A stretch of 38,730 bases of DNA from an uncultured Clostridia bacterium (GTDB lineage Bacteria; Bacillota; Clostridia; Christensenellales; Aristaeellaceae), in contig CAMJUL010000036.1 in the NCBI GenBank assembly GCA_946408995.1, positions 1-38,730 of the forward strand, read 5' to 3'. The position numbers and the translations under genes were made by a program. Position 1 is the stretch's first letter; every line of letters starts with the position of its first letter. Below, piece by piece: positions 1 through 8,011 of this stretch. The notes under the pieces were generated by a model. That model worked only from the letters and a program-made list of their open reading frames with translations. It searched no databases and was not told the origin of the DNA.

Positions 1-189
1 GTCCGTCAGCCTGCCCTCGGTATCCGTCAGGCGGGACTGGGCGTCCGTCAGCCTGGTTTCCGTATCCGCGAGGCTGGAGCGGGCGCTGGACAGCTCGGCG
101 TTGAGCTGGTTGTTTTTGACCAGCAGCCAGCCGCCCGCGCCCAGGGCCAGGACCAGGACCACCGCCAGGATAATCATTCCTTTTTTCAT
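1..189 (-). CDS. Membrane-anchored heptad-repeat protein (N-terminal 63 residues only)
   Basis: The gene runs off the left edge, so only the N-terminus is visible. It starts MKKG and continues with one hydrophobic segment (about residues 5-24, rich in V, L, A and G), which fits an uncleaved membrane anchor or signal anchor. From about residue 33 the protein becomes a run of 7-residue units of the type SLADTET, RLTDAQS, RLTDTEG, RLTD, typical of a coiled coil. The DNA shows this as imperfect 21-bp repeats. An AGGAGG ribosome binding site lies just upstream of the ATG at 189. No function can be assigned. A surface-exposed or cell-envelope coiled-coil protein is the simplest reading. Confidence 0.75.
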   Translation of the reverse strand, partial: MKKGMIILAVVLVLALGAGGWLLVKNNQLNAELSSARSSLADTETRLTDAQSRLTDTEGRLTD

Positions 190-206
190 GGATGCACGCC
201 TCCTGT

Positions 207-227
207 GAAGCGGTCTGCGACCGCTTC
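207..227 (-). promoter_or_regulatory. Perfect 9-bp hairpin next to the ribosome binding site of the left-edge gene
   Basis: GAAGCGGTC pairs perfectly with GACCGCTTC around a 3-base TGC loop. The stem sits between the promoter and the AGGAGG of the left-edge gene, only a few bases from the ribosome binding site. It could affect translation or mRNA stability; no T-run follows it, so a terminator is unlikely. Confidence 0.5.
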
Positions 228-247
228 CTGAGTTGTATTCAGTATGT

Positions 248-276
248 ATTATACCGTTTTTTTGCGCCGCTGTCAG
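248..276 (-). promoter_or_regulatory. Sigma-70 type promoter for the left-edge gene
   Basis: On the minus strand a CTGACA -35 element (271-276) is followed after 17 bp by a perfect TATAAT -10 element (248-253). Transcription would start near 241 and run into the coiled-coil membrane gene, through the hairpin at 207-227. Confidence 0.75.
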
Positions 277-342
277 TTACATTTTGATTGCGGAACAATT
301 TTTAAATATGTTTTTTTTCCGAAAAATTTGGCATGGGATTCC

Positions 343-1191
343 TCACGCGTCCCCAAGTCCGCCGGCAGCGGCGGCCCGGTCCTGCCGGAGAGGGGAGGCG
401 GCGGCGCCGGAGCGGTACTGGAGGGGGGTCATGCCGAACTGCTGGCGGAAGCGGCGGACAAAATTGCTCTCGTCCGCGTACCCGCACTTGCGGGCGACGG
501 CGCTGACGCTCAGTTCGCTCCCCAGCAAAAGCAGCTGGGCGTGGCTCATCCGGCTCTGGGTGACGTACTGCATGGGGCTCAGGCCCACGGCCCGGCGGAA
601 ATGGCTGGAGAGGCAGCCCGGGGAGACATGGTATCTTTGGGCCAGAAGGGCGAGGGAAAAGGGCTGGTCGAAGGACTGGTCCAGGTCGGTCAGGATGTCC
701 TGGACGGGCAGGAAGGACAGGCTGTTGGGGGGGATGAACATTTCCGGCCGCAGGGAACGGGCGTCGGTCAGGATTAGGGTCATCAGGGCCTCGTAGCGGG
801 TATCCGCATAGGGGCCTCCCTGGCGCTGGGTCTCCATCAGCAGGGAAAAATAGGTATCGAACCGCTCTTTTCCGGGGCCGGTGTCCATGACGTAGGGGAA
901 CTGGCGGCCGTGGAAACGGAAGACGGACATGAGGAGCACGTCGTTGTGGAAGGCCTTCATCTGCGTCAGCGGGATCAGCAGATAATAGCGCTTGTAGGGG
1001 AGGGCGTAGGGGCGGGAGGCGTGCTCGTCAAAGGGGTTGAGGAAGATCAGGGAGCCGGGCCCGCACAAAAACTCCCTGTCCCGCACAGTGATGATGCCCG
1101 CGCCTCCGGTGACGTAGAGCATTTCATAGTACAGATGGGTATGGCGGCTGTGGGAGACCGCTGTTTCGTTGTAGCGGATCTCTATGGACAT
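343..1191 (-). CDS. AraC-family transcriptional regulator
   Basis: A 282-residue protein of usual AraC/XylS length. The N-terminal half looks like a cupin-type sensory domain (His-rich start SRHTHLYYE, then a glycine-rich strand pattern and a PFDEH segment). The C-terminal ~100 residues carry the two helix-turn-helix motifs of the family (FSLALLAQRYHVSPGCLSSHF and the signature region around CGYADESNFVRRFRQ with G-x-T-P-x-x-Y). It starts at 1191 behind a GGAGG site and diverges from the 12-gene operon starting at 1299, so it is the likely sensor and activator of that operon, responding to a sugar or breakdown product. Ligand unknown. Confidence 0.9.
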   Translation of the reverse strand: MSIEIRYNETAVSHSRHTHLYYEMLYVTGGAGIITVRDREFLCGPGSLIFLNPFDEHASRPYALPYKRYYLLIPLTQMKAFHNDVLLMSVFRFHGRQFPYVMDTGPGKERFDTYFSLLMETQRQGGPYADTRYEALMTLILTDARSLRPEMFIPPNSLSFLPVQDILTDLDQSFDQPFSLALLAQRYHVSPGCLSSHFRRAVGLSPMQYVTQSRMSHAQLLLLGSELSVSAVARKCGYADESNFVRRFRQQFGMTPLQYRSGAAASPLRQDRAAAAGGLGDA

Positions 1192-1298
1192 GCTTCCTCC
1201 ATGAAATCGAAATTACATATATTTGAGGGCCCAAAGACCATTTTTTTGCCCGTTTTTAGTGTATCATACAAATCAGAAAAATCAAGGAGCCGCATAAA
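1192..1298. promoter_or_regulatory. Divergent promoter region between the AraC regulator and the catabolic operon
   Basis: The gap is clearly AT-richer than its surroundings. A TATCAT -10-like element (1262-1267) faces the operon but has no good -35 hexamer at 17-18 bp, as expected for a promoter that needs an activator such as the adjacent AraC protein. AAGGAG precedes the ATG at 1299. Binding sites for the regulator cannot be fixed by eye. Confidence 0.5.
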
Positions 1299-2603
1299 AT
1301 GGAACACAGGACTTTTCATTACGCTTCCCTGGAGGAAGCGGCGGCGGAAGCGAAGAGGCTGGGGGCTTTTGTGCCCCTGGAGGCGGACACATCCGTCCTT
1401 TTCACGCCGCTGGACCTGGGCGGCGGACGTGCTCTGGCCAACCGGTTCGCCTTCCAGCCCATGGAGGGGACCGACGGCACGCCGGAGGGGGCCCCCGGGG
1501 AGCTGACGGAACGCCGGTACCGCCGTTTTGCCTCGGCGGGTCCGGGACTGATCTGGTTTGAAGCGGTGGCGACCGTGCCGGAGGGACGCGCCTCGGCCCA
1601 TCAGCTGTATCTGACGGAAAAGAACGTGGATGCCTTTGCGCGCCTGACGGACGAAATACGCAGGATCTGCCTTCGCAGGAACGGCTTTGCGCCGCTGATT
1701 GTGATGCAGGCCACCAATTCGGGCCGGTATTCCAAGCCCCGCGGGGTTCCGGAGCCGATGATCGCCTATCATTACGGGCACCTGGAAATCCCGCCGCTGG
1801 ATCAGTGCAGGGTGGTGACGGATGAAGAGCTCGGCCGCTTTGAGGAGGCGTACGAGAAGACCGCCGCCCTGTGCCGCAAAGCCGGGTTTGACGGCATGGA
1901 CGTCAAGGCTTGTCACAGATACCTGTGCTGCGAATTGCTGAGCGCCTTTACGCGCCCCGGGAAATACGGCGGAAGCTATGAGAACCGCACCCGGTTCCTG
2001 AAAAACTGCTTTCGGGCGGCCCGGGCCGGGGCGGGGGACGGGGACTTCTTCCTGACCACCCGCCTGAATGTGTATGACGGCTATCCCTATCCATACGGCT
2101 TTGGCACGGCGGAGGGGAAGGGCACGGCCTTTGACCCGGCGGAGCCCGTGCGGCTGATCGGGGAACTGCGGGCGGAATTCGGCATCCCCCTGGTCAACAT
2201 CACCATGGGGAACCCCTACCGGGAGCCCCATATCAACCGCCCCTACGACCACGGCGGCTACGTGCCGCCGGAGCATCCCCTGGAGGGCGTGGGGCGGATC
2301 ATGGAAAACACGGCCCTTGTCAAAAAGGGCGTCGGGGACCTGAAGGTGCTGGGGAGCGGGTATTCCTACCTTAGGCAGTTTTCCCCTTGCCTTGCCGCCG
2401 GCATGATCCGGCAGGGCGCCTGTGACCTGGCGGGCTTTGGCCGCATGGCCTTTGCTTATCCGGAGATGATCCACGACCTCAGGGAAAACGGGAAGATAGA
2501 CGCCGCGGCCTGCTGCGTCGCCTGCGGCGGCTGCGCCGCGCTGCTGCGCAAGGGCACCCCCGCGGGGTGCATCGTCCGGGACAGGGAGGTCTATCGTCCA
2601 TGA
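1299..2603 (+). CDS. Old-yellow-enzyme-like FMN oxidoreductase with a C-terminal Fe-S cysteine motif
   Basis: A 434-residue protein of the NADH:flavin oxidoreductase/OYE TIM-barrel family: an ANRFAFQPME start of the barrel near residue 47, a conserved-type KACHRYL segment near 203, and YGGSYENR at 223-230. Near the C-terminus four cysteines (406, 409, 412, 424; C-x2-C-x2-C-x11-C) resemble the 4Fe-4S site of the 2,4-dienoyl-CoA reductase/trimethylamine dehydrogenase branch. That branch normally continues with an FAD/NAD(P)H domain of some 250 residues, absent here, so electrons must come from a separate partner. Family members typically reduce activated C=C bonds. First gene of the operon; its stop overlaps the next start by ATGA. 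Confidence 0.85.
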   Translation: MEHRTFHYASLEEAAAEAKRLGAFVPLEADTSVLFTPLDLGGGRALANRFAFQPMEGTDGTPEGAPGELTERRYRRFASAGPGLIWFEAVATVPEGRASAHQLYLTEKNVDAFARLTDEIRRICLRRNGFAPLIVMQATNSGRYSKPRGVPEPMIAYHYGHLEIPPLDQCRVVTDEELGRFEEAYEKTAALCRKAGFDGMDVKACHRYLCCELLSAFTRPGKYGGSYENRTRFLKNCFRAARAGAGDGDFFLTTRLNVYDGYPYPYGFGTAEGKGTAFDPAEPVRLIGELRAEFGIPLVNITMGNPYREPHINRPYDHGGYVPPEHPLEGVGRIMENTALVKKGVGDLKVLGSGYSYLRQFSPCLAAGMIRQGACDLAGFGRMAFAYPEMIHDLRENGKIDAAACCVACGGCAALLRKGTPAGCIVRDREVYRP

Positions 2604-3346
2604 AGGTGGCATTGGTGACCGGCTCCAGCCGGGGGATCGGCCGGGGAATCGCGGATCTGCTGAGCGAAAACGGATGGGAAACGGTCTATTCGGGCACGAA
2701 GACGGAGCGCCCGGGAGACCTTGCCCCGGAAAGGGACTGGTGTCCCCTGGACATCTCGGTGCCCGCAGACCGGGAGAGGGCCCTTGGACACATCCAAACG
2801 AAATACGGCCGGATCGACCTTTTGGTGAACAACGCGGGGGTCGCGCCGCTCAAGCGGGGCGATCTTTTGGAGATGACCGGGGAGAGCTACGACCGGGTGA
2901 TGAACATCAACCTGAAGGGGACGCTGTTCATGTGCCAGCTCTTTGCGCGGGAGATGCTTTCAGAGAGGGAAAGGGGCCTTCCCGGCTGGGGCCCGCGGAT
3001 CGTCAATATCGGTTCCATGAGCGCGGACACTTCCTCGATCTCCCGGGGAGAATACTGCATCAGCAAGGCCGGGGTCGGCATGGTGACCAGGCTGTTCGCC
3101 GACCGCCTGGCCCCGGAGGGCATATCGGTGTTTGAGATCAGGCCCGGCATCGTGGACACGGACATGACGCGGGGGGTCCATGAGAAATACGCTGCCCTGA
3201 TCGAGGGGGGGCTTCTGCCCATCCGGCGCTTCGGGCAGCCGCTGGACGTGGCCCGCATGGTGCTTGCCTGCGCCATGGGGTATCTGGATTACTCCGCGGG
3301 GCAGGTGCTGGACTGCGACGGCGGATTCCATCTGCGGCGGCTGTAA
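2600..3346 (+). CDS. Short-chain dehydrogenase/reductase (FabG-like)
   Basis: A classical SDR of 248 residues: TGSSRGIG nucleotide-binding motif at 7-14, NNAG at 77-80, and catalytic Ser139, Tyr152 and Lys156 in the YCISKAG context. I chose the ATG at 2600 because it overlaps the upstream stop (ATGA) and opens directly on the first beta strand (MKVALVTG); an in-frame ATG 33 bases upstream would add unrelated residues. Substrate cannot be read from sequence. In an operon with a lyase, a keto-uronate or keto-sugar reduction or oxidation (KduD-like role) is plausible, as is reduction of a ketone made by its redox neighbours. Confidence 0.88.
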   Translation: MKVALVTGSSRGIGRGIADLLSENGWETVYSGTKTERPGDLAPERDWCPLDISVPADRERALGHIQTKYGRIDLLVNNAGVAPLKRGDLLEMTGESYDRVMNINLKGTLFMCQLFAREMLSERERGLPGWGPRIVNIGSMSADTSSISRGEYCISKAGVGMVTRLFADRLAPEGISVFEIRPGIVDTDMTRGVHEKYAALIEGGLLPIRRFGQPLDVARMVLACAMGYLDYSAGQVLDCDGGFHLRRL

Positions 3347-3365
3347 GGACGAAAGGAAAAGAAAG

Positions 3366-5069
3366 ATGCGGGAAATGCGCGCGCGCACGGTGGTGGTGGG
3401 CTCCGGCTGTGCCGGGCTGAACGGGGCGGATACCCTGGCGGCCCTGGGGGAAAAGGATCTGCTGCTTGTGACCGAGGACATGAACGCGGGCACGTCCAGG
3501 AACACCGGGAGCGACAAACAGACCTATTACAAGCTCTCCCTCTCCGGGGATGACGCTGACAGCGTGGGGGAGATGGCACGCACCCTGTGCCGGGGAGATG
3601 TGAACGGGGACACGGCCCTGTGCGAGGCGGCCGCCTCCGCCCCCTGCTTCCTGAAGCTGTGCGGCCTTGGCGTGCCCTTCCCCACCAACGAGTACGGGGA
3701 ATACGTGGGCTACCGCACGGACCATGACACCCGCCGCAGGGCCACCTCCGCCGGGCCGCTGACCAGCCGGTTTATGACCGAGGCCTTGGAGGAAAGCGTC
3801 CGGAGGAGGGGGGTCCCCGTGCTGGATCGGGCCCTGGCCGCGCGGATCGTGACGGACGATAAGGGCGTGGCCGCCCTGGACGTCTACCTGACGGAAGAAA
3901 GGGAATACCTGCGCATCCGGTGCGCCAACGTGCTTTTGTGCACCGGGGGCCCCGCCCACATCTACCGGGACCGGGTTTATCCGGACAGCCAGCATGGCAT
4001 GAGCGGCCTGGCCTTTGAGGCGGGGGCCGAGGGGGCCAACCTGGACTGCTGGCAGTACGGCCTGGCGTCGGTGAAGTTCAAATGGAACCTGTCCGGGTCC
4101 TATCAGCAGGCGGTGCCGCGGGTCTTTTCCGTGGACGAAAGGGGGGTCGAGCGGGAATTCCTCGCCGATGCCCTGGGGGAGAGGGAGGCCATGGCCATGA
4201 CCTTCCTCAAGGGGTATCAGTGGCCCTTTGACCCCCGGAACACCCAGGGCTCCTCCCGGGTGGATCTCCTGGTCAAGCGGGAGGGGGACCTGGGACGGCG
4301 CGTTTACCTGGATTACCGGAAAAACCCCAGGGGCTTTTCCGGGGATGCGATCGGCGAGGAAGCGCGAAACTACCTTGAAAACTGCGGCGCCCTGCTGGAG
4401 ACGCCCCTTGAAAGGCTTGGGAAGATGAACCCGCCGGCCATCCAGCTGTACCTGGACCACGGCATCGACCTTGCGAGGGAGCCCCTGGAAATGCGGGTAT
4501 GCGCCCAGCACCACAACGGGGGGGCCGCGGTGGACGCCCACTGGCAGACCCGGGTGCCGGGGCTGTATGTCTGCGGCGAGGCGGCGGGCACCTTCGGCCG
4601 AAGACGGCCGGGGGGCACCGCCCTGAACGCCGCCCAGGCGGGCTCCCTGCGGGCGGCGAACCATGCTTTCCGCAACGGACGGACCGTCTCCTCTTCTCCG
4701 CTGCCCTTTGAGGAGATCCGCCTGCCGGCGGGGGACGCGGAAGCGTTTCAGGCGGAGATGAGCAGGTGCGCGGCCTTTGAAAGGGACCGGGCGGGGATGG
4801 AAGCCCTGCTTGAAAGGGTCCGGGAGGCCCTGGCCACTGAAGAAAAAGGGCGGGAGATCCCGGAAGGGCTCAAACTGAGGGACCTGCTTGTGACCCAGAG
4901 CCGGGTGCTGTCGGCCATGCTTTGTTCCCTGGCGGAGGAAGGGGAGCCGGAGGGCGTCCTGATGACGGACGAAAAGGGCTCCCGCCGGGTGCCCGCCCGG
5001 CCGATTCCCGAAAGGGATCTGTGGTTTGAAACGGTCTGGGCCAGGTACCGGGCGGAAAACGGAAGATAA
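3366..5069 (+). CDS. FAD-dependent oxidoreductase, fumarate reductase/aspartate oxidase-like flavoprotein
   Basis: A 567-residue flavoprotein. It has the N-terminal FAD-binding Rossmann motif VVVGSGCAGLNGA (about 9-21), the LLCTGGPAHIY segment (190-200) that follows the capping-domain insertion, and the late FAD motif VPGLYVCGE (397-405) preceded by HHNGG (382-386), as in fumarate reductase and L-aspartate oxidase flavoproteins. There is no signal peptide or Tat motif and no heme-binding domain. Start at 3366 follows an AAGGAAAAG purine-rich site; an upstream in-frame start would lie inside the SDR gene. It likely handles a C-C double bond or an amine of the operon's substrate; the exact reaction is unknown. 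Confidence 0.82.
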   Translation: MREMRARTVVVGSGCAGLNGADTLAALGEKDLLLVTEDMNAGTSRNTGSDKQTYYKLSLSGDDADSVGEMARTLCRGDVNGDTALCEAAASAPCFLKLCGLGVPFPTNEYGEYVGYRTDHDTRRRATSAGPLTSRFMTEALEESVRRRGVPVLDRALAARIVTDDKGVAALDVYLTEEREYLRIRCANVLLCTGGPAHIYRDRVYPDSQHGMSGLAFEAGAEGANLDCWQYGLASVKFKWNLSGSYQQAVPRVFSVDERGVEREFLADALGEREAMAMTFLKGYQWPFDPRNTQGSSRVDLLVKREGDLGRRVYLDYRKNPRGFSGDAIGEEARNYLENCGALLETPLERLGKMNPPAIQLYLDHGIDLAREPLEMRVCAQHHNGGAAVDAHWQTRVPGLYVCGEAAGTFGRRRPGGTALNAAQAGSLRAANHAFRNGRTVSSSPLPFEEIRLPAGDAEAFQAEMSRCAAFERDRAGMEALLERVREALATEEKGREIPEGLKLRDLLVTQSRVLSAMLCSLAEEGEPEGVLMTDEKGSRRVPARPIPERDLWFETVWARYRAENGR

Positions 5070-5107
5070 CGGACGCCCCCGGGCGGACGGAAAAACGGGA
5101 GACGGAC

Positions 5108-6256
5108 ATGGACGCGAAAAAAAAGATCCTGATCGTATCGGTGGGCATGTACGGACAGAAATACCTTCAGGAGGTCGCCCTTGGGAAGGGGGGACTTTGC
5201 GCGGCCGCGGTGGTGGACGTGGCAAAGGACCTGGAGGAGCGGTTTCCGGTGCTCCGGGAAAAGCACATCCCCGTCCAAACGTCCCTGGAGGCTTTTTTTG
5301 AGAAAGATACCGCGGACCTGGCGGTGATCTCTTCCCCCATCCACCTGCACGCGGACATGGTGCGCGCTTGTTTGGACCATTCCGTGGATGTGCTGTGCGA
5401 AAAGCCGCTGTGCCTGACGGAGGAGGAAACCCTTGCCCTGAAAGCCCACGCCGAAAAACGGGGGCGCTTCCTGGCCCTTGGATGGCAGCTGAATTACGAC
5501 CGGGCCGTGCTGGCCCTGCGCTCAGACATCCTTTCGGGTCTTTTCGGACGGCCGCTGTACGCCCGGTGCCTTCACGCCATGCGCCGGGGGGCCAAATATT
5601 ACGCCCGCGCGCCGTGGGCGGGGCGGATCTCGCTGGCGGGGCGGGAGGTGCTGGACAGCCCCTTCATGAACGCCTGCGCCCATCACTTCCAGCTGATCAC
5701 CTTCCTGCTGGGGGATCCAAACGGGAGGCCTTCCCTGCCCCTTTCCTGTCAGGGGGAGCTTTACCGGGGCAACCCGGAGGTGGAGAACTACGACATCGCC
5801 GCTCTGCGCTTTCAAATGGACTGCGGCGCGGAGGTGATGTACTTTACGGCCCATCCCCTCCGGCAGAAGAACCTGGGGCAGGAGGGGGAGATCGTGTTTG
5901 AGTCTGCCCGGGTCACCTGGGGCCGGGGACAGCCCTTCCGGGCGGTCTTTCCCGGCGGAGGGGAGAAAGTGTACGGCATGGACGGGGAGACATTTCCCCT
6001 GCAGAAGCTGTATGACTGCGCCGCCCTCGCCGGAACCGGAAAAGCCCCGGGGTGCGGCGCGGAGGCGGGCCTCGGGCACCTGAGGGCGGTCCGCCTGGCC
6101 CAAAAGCTTCCCATCCGTCCCGTTCCAAAGGAGCGGACGGAGATCCTTGAGGAGGACGGGGACCGGTTTGTATGTGTCAGGGGGCTGGAGGAGACCCTCC
6201 GGACCTGCGCGGAGAAACGTTCCCTTCCGGGGGAGATCGGCCTTTCCCCGGTTTAA
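5108..6256 (+). CDS. Gfo/Idh/MocA-family sugar oxidoreductase
   Basis: A 382-residue protein with an N-terminal Rossmann fold (ILIVSVGMYGQKYL) and the family hallmarks SSPIHLHADM (75-84) and CEKPL with Glu98-Lys99-Pro100; the Lys is the usual catalytic residue. The dinucleotide loop reads G-M-Y-G rather than the usual GxGxxG, so cofactor binding may differ slightly. Family members oxidise or reduce sugar hydroxyls with NAD(P), including 3-oxidation of glycosides before cleavage. That role would fit a glycoside operon with two TIM-barrel isomerase-type enzymes. Gap to the upstream gene is 38 bases. Confidence 0.87.
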   Translation: MDAKKKILIVSVGMYGQKYLQEVALGKGGLCAAAVVDVAKDLEERFPVLREKHIPVQTSLEAFFEKDTADLAVISSPIHLHADMVRACLDHSVDVLCEKPLCLTEEETLALKAHAEKRGRFLALGWQLNYDRAVLALRSDILSGLFGRPLYARCLHAMRRGAKYYARAPWAGRISLAGREVLDSPFMNACAHHFQLITFLLGDPNGRPSLPLSCQGELYRGNPEVENYDIAALRFQMDCGAEVMYFTAHPLRQKNLGQEGEIVFESARVTWGRGQPFRAVFPGGGEKVYGMDGETFPLQKLYDCAALAGTGKAPGCGAEAGLGHLRAVRLAQKLPIRPVPKERTEILEEDGDRFVCVRGLEETLRTCAEKRSLPGEIGLSPV

Positions 6257-6268
6257 CGATGAATTATT

Positions 6269-6282
6269 GGCGGAGAACCGCC
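6269..6282 (+). repeat. Small hairpin ahead of the binding-protein gene
   Basis: GGCGG pairs with CCGCC around an AGAA loop, just before the AAAAAAAGGAG leader of the substrate-binding protein gene. Too weak to be a terminator; it may be an mRNA processing or stability element that lets the binding protein be made in excess. Confidence 0.3.
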
Positions 6283-6311
6283 GATAAAATAGAAAAAAAG
6301 GAGACGAGACC

Positions 6312-7937
6312 ATGAAAAAACTGACAGCAATGGCACTGGCGGTCATGCTTCCGGCGGCCATGCTGGCCCCGGCGGGCGCCCTGGCCAGCGCGGAGAAGCC
6401 CTACGAAGGGGTCAAGCTGACCTACTGGGTGAAGCTGCACGAGAACCTCAAGGGCGTGACCGTGAACGGCGCGCAGGTGGAGAACATGGCCCAGACCCGC
6501 TGGTATGACGCGGTGAAGGAAGCCACCGGCATCGAGATCGAGTTCATCCATCCCGCCGCCGGCCAGGACGGGACCGAGTTCAACCTGCTGACCGCCGTCC
6601 CGGACGAAATGCCCGACATCGTCGAGTATTCCTGGACCGCCTATCCCGGCGGCGCCAGCGCGGCCATTGAGGACGAGGTGATCGCGCCCCTGGACGATGC
6701 CATCGCGAACGGAAAGACCCCGAACCTTAAGGCAATCCTGGATGCGAACGTGGATATCGACAAGAGCGTCAAGACCGCCGACGGGCATTACTACGTCTTC
6801 CCGTTCCTCCGCGGCACCACCTATGAGGACAACAACTGCCTGTTCACCTCCGGTTTCTATATGCGGGGCGACATCCTCAAAGAGCTGGGGCTCGAGGTGC
6901 CTGAGACCGTGGAAGAGTGGGAGAAGGTGCTCCGGGCCGTCAAGGAAGCCCATCCGGACATGGTGCCCTTCGTCACCCGGACCGAATGGATGAACCAGAT
7001 CTTCTGCCCCGGCTTTGACAGCTTCTGGGACTATTACGTGGAAGACGGCGTGGTCAAGAACGGCCTTGTAGAGGACAGCCATTTCGAATACCTCAAGACC
7101 ATGGCCCGCTGGTATGCCGACGGCCTCATCGACCAGGACTACCTGACCCACACCAAGGCGGGCGACGGCCGCGGCCTGATGGCGGCAGGCGCTGCCTTTG
7201 CCACCTATGACGCCTGCGGCGGCGGCGCCTCCAACATCATCCCGCCGCTGCTGGAAGCGGGCATCATCTCCGACGAGAGCGACATCGTGACCACCGTCCC
7301 CGTCACCAGCGTGAAGGGGCAGAACGCCCGGTATTCCAAGATGAACGGCCTGTATGACGCCTCCGGTTCCTCCGCGGCCATCTCCAAGCGCCTGGCGGAC
7401 GAGGGCGGAGAGAAATACGAAGCCGCGCTGTACCTGCTGGACTGGATGTACTCCGAGGAAGGCCACATGATCAACTGCTTCGGCATTGAAGGGGAAAGCT
7501 ACAACCTGGTGGACGGCTATCCCGTCTTCACCGACGTGGTGCTCCACAACGCGGACGGCCTGAACGTGGCCGCCGCCCTGTCGGTCTATGCCCGCGGCCA
7601 TCAGAACGGCCCCGTGGTGCAGGATACCCGCGTCAATGACCAGTACTACAGCTACTCCGGCCAGATCGCCGGCATGAAGCTGTGGACGAAGACGGACTTT
7701 GGCAAGTACATGTATCCCGCCGGCGCCGCCGTCGCCACCGAGAATGCGGACGACTTTGCCACCATTACCGCCAACGTCAAGACCTATCGGGAGGAAATGG
7801 AAGCCAAGTGGATCACCGGTCAGGCCGAACTGACCGAGGAAGCCTGGAAGGCCTACACGGATCAGATGGAAACCTTCGGCCTCAGCCGCGCCATCTCCTA
7901 CAAGCAGGCGGCCTACGACGCCTTCATGGCCAACTGA
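6312..7937 (+). CDS. ABC transporter substrate-binding protein (LplA/YtcQ-like)
   Basis: A 541-residue extracellular solute-binding protein, the usual size for the Lpl/Ytc branch of carbohydrate uptake (CUT1) systems. The N-terminus is a clear signal peptide (MKK, hydrophobic core, then AGALASA), followed by a mature region starting near KPYEGVKLTYWVKL. No cysteine follows the signal, so it is predicted to be cleaved by signal peptidase I rather than lipidated, which is unusual for a Gram-positive binding protein. The two permeases at 10929 and 11913 are the obvious partners. The cargo is probably an oligosaccharide or glycoside; related systems serve pectin-derived unsaturated oligosaccharides. 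Confidence 0.88.
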   Translation: MKKLTAMALAVMLPAAMLAPAGALASAEKPYEGVKLTYWVKLHENLKGVTVNGAQVENMAQTRWYDAVKEATGIEIEFIHPAAGQDGTEFNLLTAVPDEMPDIVEYSWTAYPGGASAAIEDEVIAPLDDAIANGKTPNLKAILDANVDIDKSVKTADGHYYVFPFLRGTTYEDNNCLFTSGFYMRGDILKELGLEVPETVEEWEKVLRAVKEAHPDMVPFVTRTEWMNQIFCPGFDSFWDYYVEDGVVKNGLVEDSHFEYLKTMARWYADGLIDQDYLTHTKAGDGRGLMAAGAAFATYDACGGGASNIIPPLLEAGIISDESDIVTTVPVTSVKGQNARYSKMNGLYDASGSSAAISKRLADEGGEKYEAALYLLDWMYSEEGHMINCFGIEGESYNLVDGYPVFTDVVLHNADGLNVAAALSVYARGHQNGPVVQDTRVNDQYYSYSGQIAGMKLWTKTDFGKYMYPAGAAVATENADDFATITANVKTYREEMEAKWITGQAELTEEAWKAYTDQMETFGLSRAISYKQAAYDAFMAN

Positions 7938-7944
7938 CCTTATC

Positions 7945-7977
7945 GCCCCGGGGGAGCAGGTCCGCTCCCCCCGGGGC
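7945..7977 (+). terminator. Strong GC hairpin with short T-run after the binding-protein gene
   Basis: GCCCCGGGGGAGC pairs with GCTCCCCCCGGGGC (one bulged C) and is followed by CCTTTTC. It starts 8 bases after the stop codon. With its short T-run it is best seen as a partial terminator or 3'-end stabiliser, which would raise binding-protein mRNA over downstream genes. Confidence 0.6.
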
Positions 7978-7984
7978 CCTTTTC

Positions 7985-8011
7985 GGAAAGCCGTCCTTCG
8001 GGCGGCTTTCC
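7985..8011 (+). repeat. Second hairpin with a UUCG-type loop
   Basis: GGAAAGCCG pairs perfectly with CGGCTTTCC; the loop region folds further as a C-UUCG-G tetraloop with one bulged U. It lies 7 bases behind the first hairpin and lacks its own T-run. Such exceptionally stable tetraloop hairpins commonly protect upstream mRNA from 3' exonucleases. Confidence 0.5.

Noticed and set aside
1-83. A possible CRISPR-like tandem repeat at the left edge
   Set aside because: The 21-bp units are contiguous, codon-phased and encode heptads; there are no spacers.
1182-2612. A 476-codon minus-strand frame opposite the OYE gene
   Set aside because: Low-complexity Gly/Pro/Arg/His sequence with no domain; the plus strand holds a clear family protein.
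3138-5225. A 695-codon minus-strand frame opposite the FAD protein
   Set aside because: Antisense of a recognised flavoprotein; composition is proline/arginine-rich and featureless.
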